Source of the DNA: Gigaspora rosea
Taxonomy: Eukaryota; Glomeromycota; Glomeromycetes; Diversisporales; Gigasporaceae
Reading direction: 5' to 3'
Assembly (NCBI GenBank): GCA_003550325.1
Contig: QKWP01000346.1
Span: 88,596 to 152,595 of the forward strand
Length of the DNA stretch: 64,000 nt
Position numbers and translations under genes: made by a program
Shown here: piece by piece, positions 46,576 through 56,703 of the stretch
How the letters are laid out: every line of letters starts with the position of its first letter
Numbering within the stretch: position 1 is the first letter of the stretch
The notes under the pieces: model-generated
Database searches by the model: none
Told to the model about the DNA's origin: nothing
The model's input: only the letters and a program-made list of their open reading frames with translations

Positions 46576-49500
46576 TTAATTGAAATTACCTCTAAATTTA
46601 GCTGATTCATACGATTCATACGTTAGTTTAATCTCCTTGGTGTTTATTAATCTGCTGGTATACAAGGAATTTTGGAGATTTGGGAAAATAATTTGGGTTG
46701 TTTTGATTTCTTCATTAGCAGAAATAAAACTTCTTTTGATATCAGATTCCTCGTTATTTGATATCCAGGGCATCATCAGAATCATGCGCCATTTTGAAAA
46801 TTTTGAACTAATATCTTTAGCACTAGGTCGGTTACGTGGATTTGAATCCATGCATTGGTTAGCTAACTCAATATAACATTTAGGTGTTTTTTCAGAAAAT
46901 CCAGGTCTTAATCCGTTGCAAATATTCAAGGCAAGTCCAGAATTGAACGGAGAACCATGAAAAGGCCTTTTTCCAGTTGACAATTCTGTCATAATAATAC
47001 CCAGACTATATATATCAGCTGCTTGTGTATATTCTTCACCTAATAAAATCTCTGGTGCAATATATGGCATAACTCCATAAATTTCACCTTTTGAAGCTGA
47101 TTCTTTCAAACTCTTAGATAATCCTAGATCGGTAACAAAAGACTTCATCATAGTTTTGCATTGATTTATCAAATATTCCCGCTATGAAAATCACAATGAA
47201 TATATCCTGATTCATGAATCCTAGCAAGATCATTTGATACATCCACAAGATGCTTCAATTTGTTTTCCCAATCGATTTCTTTAAAAATTGATATCAAAAA
47301 ATCGTACATATTTCCTCTATTGGCATACTGAAATACCATAAGATATTTCTGGGTTTCTATATGTTGAGTTATTCCATATAACTTAAGCCCGAGACCATTC
47401 AATCTACATTGAACGTGATTTTCGAACCTATTAAATTAGGAATATAATTATAAATGTTAGAATTATTATATACATAAATAAATATTTTTTATTGCGCTTT
47501 GTAAAAAGTTTGATGCTATTTGAGAATTGTGGCTTAATATTTCAAATAAATACAGAACAAATTAATGATTAATTAAAAATATGGGCTATATGCTATTTAT
47601 TATAAATTCAAGAAATTTCTCATGATCATTGTCACAAAAATAATGAGGTCAAGACTTTTTGCAAAGTGCTATGATAAAATTTTAAACTTACTTCTTTTAA
47701 AGTACTAAGTGTTTTAAGTGCAACTTTGCATGATTGATCACGTGCTTGTAAATTATTTTTAATGATTGGCTTTCCATCTAACCAAGTTGCTGAATATATT
47801 GTACCAAATCCACCCTTGCCAATTATTTGAAGGCCAACTAGTTTATCAAATGGAATCCATTCTATCAATTTCTCGTATTTTGTTGCTTTAATCTGAAATT
47901 TTTTTACGCATTCATCGATTTCTTTATTTTCGCTGGACCATCCTCGAATTATCCTCTTCGGATCACATAATCGACACCAGGTTTTAGATGTATTATAGTA
48001 CCTACAATTCATACATCCTTCCAAAGATTTATATCTTACTAAATCTTTATGTGACTCTTCATATCTAGTCAATGCGTAATATGTTGCTACACGGTTTCTT
48101 AATGCTTCTGCATTATATGGATTAATTTCTAACGATTTATTTAAATCTGCAAGGGCTTCTTCATATCTATTCATCATGCGATAAGTTTCCCCACGATTAC
48201 TTAATGCTTCTGCATGATTCGGTTCAATTTCTAATGATTTATTTAAATCTGGAAGTGATGCTTCATATCTTTTCATTATGCGATAAATTTCTCCACGAAT
48301 TCTTAATGCAACTGCATTATTTGGTTCAATTTCTAATGATTTATTTAAATCCGCAAGTGATTCTTCATATCTATTCATCATGCGATAAGTTTCCCCACAA
48401 TTACTTAATGCTTCTGCATGATTCGGTTCAATTTCTAATGATTTATTTAAATCTGCAAGTGATTCTTCATATCTGTTCATCATGCGATAAGTTTCTCCAC
48501 GAATTCTTAATCCTCCTGCATTATTTGGTTCAATTTCTAATGATATATTTAAATCTGAAAGTGATTCTCCATATCTATTCATCTTGCGATAAGTTTCTCC
48601 ACGAATTCTTAATGCATCTGCATTATTCGGTTCAATTTTTAATGATTTATTTAAATCTGCAAGTGATTCTTCATATTTATTCATATTATGACAAGTTTCT
48701 CCACGAATTCTTAATGCTTCTGCATTATTTGGTTCAATTTCTAATGATGTATTTAAATCTGAAAGTGATTCTCCATATCTTTTCATAATGCGATAAGTTT
48801 CTCCACGATATCTTAATGCATCTGCATTGTTCGGTTCAATTTCTAATGATTTATTTAGATCCGAAAGTGATACTTCATATCTACCAATTTGATAGTAAAA
48901 TTTTCCACGATTTCTTAATTTTCTGCAATATTTTTTCGACTTCTTGATGCTTCTGCGTTATTTGGTTCAATTTCTAATGATTTATTTAAATCAGTAAGTG
49001 ATTCTTCATATCTCTTCATCATGAAATAAGCCTTTCCACGAATTATTAATGCTTCTGCATTATAAGGTTCAATTTCTAATGATTTATTTAAATCTGTAAG
49101 AGATTCTTCATATCTATCAATAATGAGATAAGTTTCTCCACGAATTCTTAATGCTTCTGCATTATTTGGTTTAATTTCTAATGATTTATCTAAATCTTCA
49201 AGTGTTCTTTCACGACTTCCTAATGCAAATGCATTATTTGGTTCAATCTTTAATGATTTATTTAAATCTAAAAGTGATTCTCCATATCTTTTCATCATGC
49301 GATAAGTTTCTCCACGATATCTTAATGCATCTGCATTATTCGGTTCAATTTCTAATGATTTATTTAGATCCGAAAGCGATCCTTCATATCTATTCATCAT
49401 ACGATAAGTTTCTCCACGAAATCTTAATGCTTCTGCATTATTCGGTTCAATTTCTATTGATTTATTTAGATCCGAAAGCGATTCTTCATATCTATTCATC

Positions 49501-50199
49501 ATACGATAAGTTTCTCCACGAAATCTTAATGCATCTGCATTATTCGGTTCAATTTCTAATGTTTTATTTAGATCCGAAAGTGAAAATTCATATCTACCAT
49601 TTAGATAGTAAAATTTCCCACGATTTCTTAATTTTTCTGCAATATTTTTTCGACTTCTTGATGCTTCTGCGTTATTTGGTTCAATTTCTAATGATTTATT
49701 TAAATCTGCAAGTGATTCTTCATATCTATTCATAATGCTATAAGTTTCCCCACGAATTCTTAATGCATCTGCATTATTCGGTTCCATTCCTAATGATATA
49801 TTTAGATTCGAAAGTGATATAATACTTCATAATTACCAATTTATAGAAATATTTTCCATGTTTTCTGAATTTTTCTGCAATATTTGCAATATTTTTTCGG
49901 CGTCTTGATGTTTTTGCATTATTTGATCCTATTTCTAATGATTTATTTAAATCTGCAAATAATTCTTCATTTCCATTCATCTTGCGATAAGTTTTTCTAC
50001 GACTTCTTAATGCTCCTGCATTATTTTGTTCAATTTCTAATGATTTATTTAAATCAACATGAGATTTTTTATATCCACGCATCGTACGATAAGTTTTTCC
50101 ACGCAAATCTTAATGCATCTGCATTATTCGGTTCAATTTCTAATGATTTATTTAGATTCGAAAGTGATTCTTCATATAGGTCAATTTCCGTACACTATA
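46576..50199 (-). pseudogene. TPR-kinase gene, copy 3 (longest TPR array, broken)
   Basis: Minus strand. The start region matches copies 1 and 2 but one base of the ATG is lost (CTATAGTGTACGG near 50190). Exon 1 holds about 18-20 TPRs, then the linker with CMNCRYY and WCRLC, and the N-lobe GKGGFG and VALKTL; the GTAAGT donor is at 47686-47691. Frame changes occur near 50105, 49810, 48917 and at 47170. The last falls right after HCDFHSGNI of the catalytic loop: one T is lost against copy 2, giving TGA. The acceptor has an extra G (AATAGG-TTCGAA). The C-lobe (TDLGLSK, MPYIAPEIL, NPRNRPSA) is otherwise preserved to 46576. In the array, seven TPRs form a higher-order unit of about 710 bp, marked by SRSRKNIAE.LRNRGKFYY segments near 48900 and 49620. 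Confidence 0.85.
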
Positions 50200-50636
50200 G
50201 ATGAATTATTTGAATTGATTTTAATCATTAAAATATTTTTCATAAATCTTCGTTTATTTATTTGTCAGATCTATAAAAATTCCGACAAAACAGTCTTGGC
50301 TGACAAGCATTGTGGTCTATAATTCCACAGCCTAAACATTGACTGTTTTTTTTTTTTAACTTCCGAGTACAGGAATTTTGAATCCTGAAAGTTTGTAATT
50401 CGTATTTATTTAGATGAGAATTGTTATATTTCAGTCAGGCTTGATAACTATGATCAAACTGACGCTTCAGAATCAAGTTGTCATCATATTTCGATATTGG
50501 AATTTTGTCAACGAATCGAGGAATAAACCATGATATTTATTATTCATATGAATGTAGCACAAGAAATTATAAATCGATTTATGAATTTTCATAACCCTGA
50601 AAATTGATACAGCAGTGATTACATATACATACGATA

Positions 50637-50737
50637 GGGTTCTGCAAGTGCCAGCACACGTACTATTAAAAACATAGTGCGCATCGCCCTTGGCTGGCTT
50701 TCTGTTTAATAGGGCACATGCGGCACTCGCAGAACTC
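50637..50737. mobile_element. Short TA-flanked inverted-repeat element, D3 copy
   Basis: GGGTTCTGCAAGTGCC and complement GAGTTCTGCGAGTGCC between TA dinucleotides (50635-50636, 50738-50739). Orthologous to 20263-20334. Confidence 0.65.
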
Positions 50738-50821
50738 TATTATACAATTAATTGTTCTAGTCATTTATACAACACAATAGGATCGAAAACCTTAGATGAG
50801 TAAAAGTTCATCATATAATAT

Positions 50822-51159
50822 GGGGTGTTAAACATTAAAAACAGCCCTTTTTTGCAATTTTTTGAAAATTGAGTTTTCATTAGATTGATATAAATTTTGA
50901 CATGATCGATATTTTTCAATTATAAATGAAAGTCGATTTGCATAATAAAAAATCAAGATAATTGTAAAAGAAAAATTACATGAGGCCGCGTAAGGCCAAC
51001 ACATCACGAGATTACCCGATAGTCACCTGCTAATTTTGACCAATCAAAATCGTGAAATTTAATTAATCCCGGATCAGTCTGAAAATCAAAACAAATGAAA
51101 CTCAATTATCTCAAAATAAATTATACGTAAAAAAGGGCTGTTTTAATGTGTAACACCCC
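50822..51159. mobile_element. 338-bp TIR element, absent from D1
   Basis: Ends GGGGTGTTAAACATTAAAAA and complement GGGGTGTTACACATTAAAAC continue into CAGCCCTTTTTT. D1 (20405-20425) carries the empty site. The flanks read ATAATAT and ATATAATAA, so a TA or ATAT duplication fits and the exact one is ambiguous. Confidence 0.85.
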
Positions 51160-51347
51160 ATATAATAATTATAAACGGCATTACGGAAGTGACTAGAATT
51201 GGACTCCGGGGCCGAGTTCGATATAGTGAAATTCATTGATCAATTTACAGGTTTTTTTTCCCCTGTCGTTGGAAGTTGATATCATGTTTCTTGTCGCGAT
51301 GATTATCTTACCTGATAATATTTCACCAATTCACTAATGCAAATGCA

Positions 51348-51419
51348 ATTATTCTCGCTCGGATTTCATATTAAACACTCTCTTTATTAGAGATTACAAA
51401 GACGAAGATACATATGGGA
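51348..51419. repeat. Dispersed repeat piece (copy of 53590-53665)
   Basis: ATTATTCTCGCTCGGATTTC through GACGAAGATACATATGGGAG, near-identical to 53591-53663. It forms the junction where D3 is cut off. Possibly part of an LTR, unproven. Confidence 0.6.
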
Positions 51420-51541
51420 GTAGTGCTCCACTCCATCACTTTTCTCTTCTACTATTACATGCTGTGCTCATAACATAACAACTCTGCGTATAATAACTCT
51501 ATGCACACGTGAAATGTCACGTGACGAAGCATAAATGAGGA

Positions 51542-51884
51542 CAGAGACCCGTAAAAATTTTTTTTGTTATACTAAATCTTTATTTGCGTTATTGCAAAAA
51601 TTTGTATTAATTTGCAATAAGATATTAACTTTATATTAATTTGCGTTTTGTTTCGGAAAACATTAGAAATTTACTCAAAATTTTGTTCTGACCTTGCTCG
51701 TCTTTTATGTTCATTCATTTTCTCTTTCAGAAACTTAATTCAGCACACTTTCTGATATTATTAGCCAATCAAATTTATAGAATAAACGTGAATTTTACCC
51801 TTAAATATTTGGTTTAATTTGCATTATCAATCTAAATTTGCATTAGTTTGAATTAATTTATATACAAATTTTTACGGGTCTCTG
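51542..51884. mobile_element. hAT-like MITE, 343 bp, TSD AATGAGGA
   Basis: Ends CAGAGACCCGTAAAAATTT and the complement of the right end the same, flanked by a perfect 8-bp repeat AATGAGGA at 51534-51541 and 51885-51892. AT-rich interior without a gene. Confidence 0.92.
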
Positions 51885-51922
51885 AATGAGGATCGCCAAC
51901 GCTAAGGTATGGCGCATCTCTC

Positions 51923-51969
<47 letters not shown>

Positions 51970-51970
51970 C

Positions 51971-52334
51971 NNNNNNNNNNNNNNNNNNNNNNNNNNNNNN
52001 NNNNNNNNNNNNNNNNNNNNNNNNNNNNNNNNNNNNNNNNNNNNNNNNNNNNNNNNNNNNNNNNNNNNNNNNNNNNNNNNNNNNNNNNNNNNNNNNNNNN
52101 NNNNNNNNNNNNNNNNNNNNNNNNNNNNNNNNNNNNNNNNNNNNNNNNNNNNNNNNNNNNNNNNNNNNNNNNNNNNNNNNNNNNNNNNNNNNNNNNNNNN
52201 NNNNNNNNNNNNNNNNNNNNNNNNNNNNNNNNNNNNNNNNNNNNNNNNNNNNNNNNNNNNNNNNNNNNNNNNNNNNNNNNNNNNNNNNNNNNNNNNNNNN
52301 NNNNNNNNNNNNNNNNNNNNNNNNNNNNNNNNNN
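51971..52334. other. Assembly gap, 364 N, after a 44-base T run
   Basis: Run of N directly after poly-T (51926-51969). The homopolymer is the likely cause of the break. Confidence 0.99.
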
Positions 52335-52561
52335 TAGTAAATCTATTATAAACGAATTGATTTCAAGTTAAATTTAGTTCAGAGATTTTAGTCGAGTTGC
52401 TAATTAGGTCAGATAAATTTGATTCAATAGCAAAAAAAAAATTAATAAATAAAAAATTATATAATGCATTTATCCAAAAAAAAGACTTCGTACGTATAGG
52501 CAAAATTCTCGTGATCTAGTGATCGGATCTGCATCATTTTAAAGTATGCGCTAGTGATGTG

Positions 52562-52722
52562 TAGAGCTGCAGACATTAGAATATCAATGAACATTTACTA
52601 TGACGTTTGACGTGACGTATGTGACGTGATGTTTAATATGATTATATATAAATTTTATATAAATTTTATATGACGTGAAGAGTGACGTACTACCTTGGAC
52701 CTTCTAAATGTTTGCAGCTCTA
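52562..52722. mobile_element. hAT-like foldback MITE of GACGT words, TSD GTGATGTG
   Basis: Ends TAGAGCTGCAGACATTAGAA and complement TAGAGCTGCAAACATTTAGA, flanked by a perfect 8-bp repeat GTGATGTG at 52554-52561 and 52723-52730. The arms carry TGACGTGACGTATGTGACG and ATGACGTGAAGAGTGACGT. Confidence 0.92.
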
Positions 52723-53167
52723 GTGATGTGTAATCATTAAAATAATACCCAAATTTTTTTAGCGTACTGTACGTATAGTGCTTATATAAAAAATTAAGAT
52801 CATATAATAAAATTAAATTAGAATCTATATTTTAATTTTTTTTAATGTTAGTCTATATTATAATTAATGTAATGTTTAAACCTATTTTAATAAGTAATAT
52901 ACTATGTACATATCTGCTTAATTTATTAAGGCGCTAGTTTATATATCTAAAGTAGCTACTTTAGATAGATCGCTACTTTAGATGCAATAAGTACAAATTT
53001 AATTTATCTAACAAGAAAGCTTCATCGGGTGTTGATCAATTAACGAATTTGATTGGTCAATTGGCACATAAATAATTCTATCGACCCCTCTTAATAAATG
53101 ATCGGCAAAAATTTTAGCGTACAGTACGTACAGTACTGTATGTATAGTACTGTACGTGGCACATCAC

Positions 53168-53290
53168 TAGTTCGAGCCCACGCTATGGTGCGGCGCATTC
53201 AACACGGTTCACATGACAACATCAACGAGTTCGAGCCCACGCTATGGTGCGGCGCATTCAACTCGTTAAACATGACAACAGGCAGGGCGT
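53168..53290. repeat. 58-bp tandem repeat, two units
   Basis: AGTTCGAGCCCACGCTATGG then TGCGGCGCATTCAACNCGGT, CACATGACAACATCAACG, repeated at about 58-base spacing. The same array with four to five units is at 58225-58450. AGTTCGAGCCC resembles a polymerase III B box, but no matching A box or tail was found. Confidence 0.75.
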
Positions 53291-53324
53291 TAGGTGCTAG
53301 GTGCAATGAATAAGAGAGGGCGGG

Positions 53325-53690
53325 AGGGATGGGAGCCAGATCATAATCGGGCACCGAAAAGAACAAGTGACAAGACAAGCGAAGAAAGAAAGCACTGAGA
53401 TTCATCATTTACTCCCACATGTATCTTTATAATCTCTGCGTATCTATAATCTATCACATGCATCTACAATCTCATTGCATACAATCATATGCTATTACCT
53501 TTTCATACAAGCCTCAATTTCATATAAGCCACAAATCAGGTTATCCTCGCGATAATAACCCTAGCGTGACTTCGTCAACGCATAGGGCTATTATTCTCGC
53601 TCGGATTTCATATTAAACACTCTCTTTATTAGAGATTACAAAGACGAAGATACATATGGGAGACAAACAGAGGATCGATTTGGATCAAAG
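53325..53690. repeat. Dispersed repeat, LTR-like, with a UUCG-type hairpin
   Basis: GATGGGAGCCAGATCATAAT through GACGAAGATACATATGGGAG. Copies, whole or partial, at 56036-56160, 58505-58768 and 51348-51419. Near 53554-53592 it contains AATAACCCTAGCGTGAC-TTCG-TCAACGCATAGGGCTATT, a good RNA hairpin with a TTCG loop. A solo LTR is possible, but its ends and a primer-binding site are not established. Confidence 0.6.
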
Positions 53691-53699
53691 AGAGGAAAT

Positions 53700-54765
53700 T
53701 AACGGGAAAGTCAGGAGCCATTCTTATTAGAGTAAGAAGCCGGGGAGATGCCTAAACCTATTCTTTTGAAGTAAGGACCGGGAAACGTCCCGAATCTTCT
53801 TTTCTTTTCTTCTTCTTCTTCTTCTTTTTCCTTCTTTTTTGCCAAAAGGTTTCTAAATCTATTCTTTCTGTGTAGGCAGAACCAGCCTAAGGTACCTTAC
53901 CACCAGTTGTGAGTAGCCACCCGCTGATGCTCGTTATAGGAAGTGTTTGGCCGGTCTCCATTGCACCTGCTGCACCCCTATATGTATATTATGACCAAAT
54001 TACTTACCCTCAAGCATATAGCATTTACCGCATCTGTTGTCATGAACGTCTCTTAAATTGGAAACAGTGGATTCTTGTTTTTCTTTATTTTTTCTTATCT
54101 TTTCAAGATGGTCGGTTTTCATGGGATTCACTGCCCCATTGTCATGCGTTTTCCATTATACTTGAGAACGCAGATCTTTTTTCTTCCTCATTTCTTATTT
54201 TTATATACAAATATTTTCAAGATACGTAGAACTTGCTCCATTTTTTTTTTTTTTTTTTTACAGAAAAATCGTTTGTCACGAGACTAAACCGTGACCAAGG
54301 CTCGAATCGCCATAATGGAAGACCATGAGGCACGAGTCCAAGAATAAGTCCCAAACTTGTGGAAAAAGCTAAGAACTTAAGGCTAGCTATATCGTATCAC
54401 CTCTTGTTGTTGGGTACATTGTGAGGTGTTTCGTTATTGTTTTTGGTCTCGATGGTTGGTGTCCTGTGAAGTTGTTGGGCTTGTTTTCTTCTTCTTTTTT
54501 TTTTTTTTTGGAGCAAGTTTATAACATACTCATATCATATGAGAGTAGTAAGGCAAGATACAGGTGAGGAAGAAAACGTGTCCATTGCACTATTCTTACT
54601 CTGATTTTTTTTAGACACGTGATGATGTTGAAAGTACGAGCCAACGCTATGGTGTGGCGCATTCTACTTTCTTCTCTTTCTTTTTCTTTTTTTTTTTCAC
54701 ATCAATCCCGAAACGATGAATCAATCTCTATTTCCACGAAGAAATAATTTAAATTCATATGGGTA
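53700..54765. other. Mixed non-coding region with poly-pyrimidine runs
   Basis: Three loose repeats of a TAAAYCTATTCTTTNNNGTA motif (53715-53880) followed by CT-rich DNA and T16-T18 runs (54240, 54500). The plus frames here (53909-54229) are F/Y/L-rich and not convincing. A GAGCCAACGCTATGGTGTGG relative of the 58-bp repeat is at 54636. Confidence 0.4.
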
Positions 54766-54769
54766 TTTG

Positions 54770-55262
54770 ACAAAGAATACATATCGGTATTGTTTCCAAT
54801 CTATGAAGCAATCTTAGCTGCATGTTCTTCATTAATAACATTTGAAAATTGTTCTGCCACTCTATGTGGCAATTCTGCTGTTAAAATCACACTAGGTGGA
54901 AGAATTATTGATGACATTGGTCGATTTTGGTGTCATTCATTTTTATGATCAAATCTTTCCAAAGATCTTATCCAAAGATTTGTCGATATGGCAGAATATG
55001 ATCGTAAATATCGTTAGCAGACATTTGAAAATTATGACCAAGCTATATTCGGAGATCCACACGGTACAAATTTTCAAAATTCTTTTATTCTTAGCTCGGA
55101 TTCCACATTCCACAGTACGAATCTTCAGTACTCAAGCAATGATTCAGATTCATTTAGTTCCAATAAAATGCTTTTATCATTTGCCATTCCATTCTCCCAT
55201 AAGGTTTACATAATGTTGTAGAGCTCCTTCATTAACCGCAGGTCTTAAATCATGATAATTTG
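54770..55262 (-). pseudogene. Degraded coding sequence, family not recognised
   Basis: Minus-strand fragments with coding character in shifting frames: HDLRPAVNEGALQHYVNLMG then EWNGK and TGA (55177-55254); ESESLLEY, stop, RFVLWNVESELRIKEF; SPNIAW, stop, FSNVC, stop, RYLRSYSAIST; and PMSSIILPPSVILTAELPHR then VAEQFSNVINEEHAAKIAS and TAG (54801-54920). Several stops and frame changes, so a pseudogene. I do not recognise the family and assign no function. The region is less AT-rich than its surroundings. Confidence 0.45.
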
Positions 55263-55840
55263 CATTTTTTTTTTTTTTTTGGATCTTGCCTGCGGTGATT
55301 CAGGCTGGGTCAATTTTTTATTGAAAGTTAGCTGAATACAAGAGCAGCTGAGTGAAAGGACGGCCTGATTGGCCGGAACAGTAATGACCACTCGCGAAAA
55401 TGGCAATCGTGATTGCACTGGGGGTCGCCGTGGGAACAGCCGATTGCTAATTTCCTAGCCTGTTTCGGTTCTTGTTTGAATTACGTCGGTGCATACGCAT
55501 TGACATGTGTTAATCATGCATGCATAGATTTTTCCCGCTTTATTTAATCTTCACATGCATGGGCGTCTGGGTCACGGTTATGGCTGTGTGGCCGCTTCTC
55601 CTTTTGATCATGTGAGCTACTATCGTCTCACTCCACATTACAATGCGCTCATTCTTCATATTCAGGTTTCTGAGCGGCGCAGCAAACAGCATCGTTACGA
55701 TAATGGTTCCTCCTTCTTTCTTTCTTTCTTTCTCTTCTTTTTTTTTTCAATATTGTAATAATAATAATACCAGCAATTTTTCTAAGTTTATTGAATTATC
55801 TGCCTTAGCAGGATTGTTTTTTTATCCTTTTCAACTCCTA

Positions 55841-55917
55841 TGTATAGATGCTAGTGAAAGCGGTGAATGCGGTGAATTGGTGAAATTGGTGAAATTAATT
55901 TCACTAGCATCCATACA
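55841..55917. repeat. 77-bp hairpin
   Basis: TGTATAGATGCTAGTGAAA pairs with the complement of TTTCACTAGCATCCATACA. The loop is a run of GGTGAAT/TGGTGAAAT words. It resembles the GATGC-ended hairpin MITEs in design. No convincing duplication of the target. Confidence 0.6.
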
Positions 55918-56035
55918 CCTATCAGGATCATTCAAGAAATCGCCGTGATGTTTTTCTTCGTATTTCTTTATTGTTTTTTCTTCATTGTTTTTTCTTCGTA
56001 TTTCTTCATACTGGAGCACAGGTTTATACATAATA

Positions 56036-56160
56036 CGATGGAGCCAGATCATAATCGGGCACCGAAGAGAACAAGTGACAAGACAAGCGAAGAAAGAAAG
56101 CACTGAGATTCACCATTTACTCCCACATGTATCTTTATAATCTCTGCGTATCTATAAATT
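56036..56160. repeat. Dispersed repeat, partial copy of 53325-53690
   Basis: GGAGCCAGATCATAATCGGG through TATAATCTCTGCGTATCTAT, near-identical to the matching part of the other copies; it breaks off before the TTCG hairpin. Confidence 0.7.
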
Positions 56161-56204
56161 GTAATATCGTTAATATCTCATGTTCTAGTGGGTAGTATTT
56201 GACT

Positions 56205-56257
56205 AATCTTATACCATTCGATTCGTCTCATTGAGACGAATCGAATGGTATAAGATT
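56205..56257. repeat. Perfect 26-bp palindrome, one-base spacer
   Basis: The arm 56205-56230 (AATCTTATACC, then ATTCGATTCGTCTCA) is matched exactly by its complement at 56232-56257. It can extrude as a cruciform. Surrounding DNA shows no similar structure. Confidence 0.9.
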
Positions 56258-56259
56258 CA

Positions 56260-56630
56260 TCAAATTCTGACTGCTGGATCGTTAGATATCTTTGATTTAA
56301 TAAAGATTTTTCGTAATTTTATAAAAACTGATTGACCAATTATCACGTGTACAGACATGACCAATTGTTTAATTTCATGTGATCGATCATCCTCGTACTT
56401 TTATTGGACAGATCAGGTCTTGAGTCACAAATTTCAAGTTTGGAAAGTTTGTACTACAACGATTGTCCATCATGCTAGAGTTATTAGTGTTTTTTTATGA
56501 AAAATCATAAAAAGCACGATTTTTACGTTACACCTAAAATTCAATTGGTTTGCGCCTAGTTTGCGCCACAAAAAGTCACATGACCGGAAAATTTTTTGTA
56601 GGTAAGCTACGTAGGTTTAATAGAGGATCG
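56260..56630. mobile_element. Partial relative of the 56809 element
   Basis: Contains TTATTAGTGTTTTTTTATGA, AAAAGCACGATTTTTACGTT and ACACCTAAAATTCAATTGGT, all close to the right half of 56809-57196, but a matching left terminus was not found. Confidence 0.45.
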
Positions 56631-56703
56631 CCAACGCTAAGGTATGGCACATCTTTTTTTTTTCTTAATAGCGAGTCAAAGCCCACGCTTATGGTGCGGC
56701 ACA

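Larger units (their letters stand above)
50200..51347. repeat. Segmental duplication, 5' flank copy 3 (D3), truncated
   Basis: Colinear with D1 from 19894 to about 20610, ending at AATGCAAATGCAA, where an unrelated dispersed repeat (ATTATTCTCGCTCGG) takes over. No gene. Confidence 0.85.

Noticed and set aside
51886..52371. Plus-strand frame across the second gap
   Set aside because: Consists of poly-F from the T run and N; no evidence of a gene.
53168..53190. Possible tRNA gene from the word GTTCGAGCCC
   Set aside because: No acceptor or anticodon stem can be drawn and no A box is seen; the word sits in a 58-bp tandem repeat.
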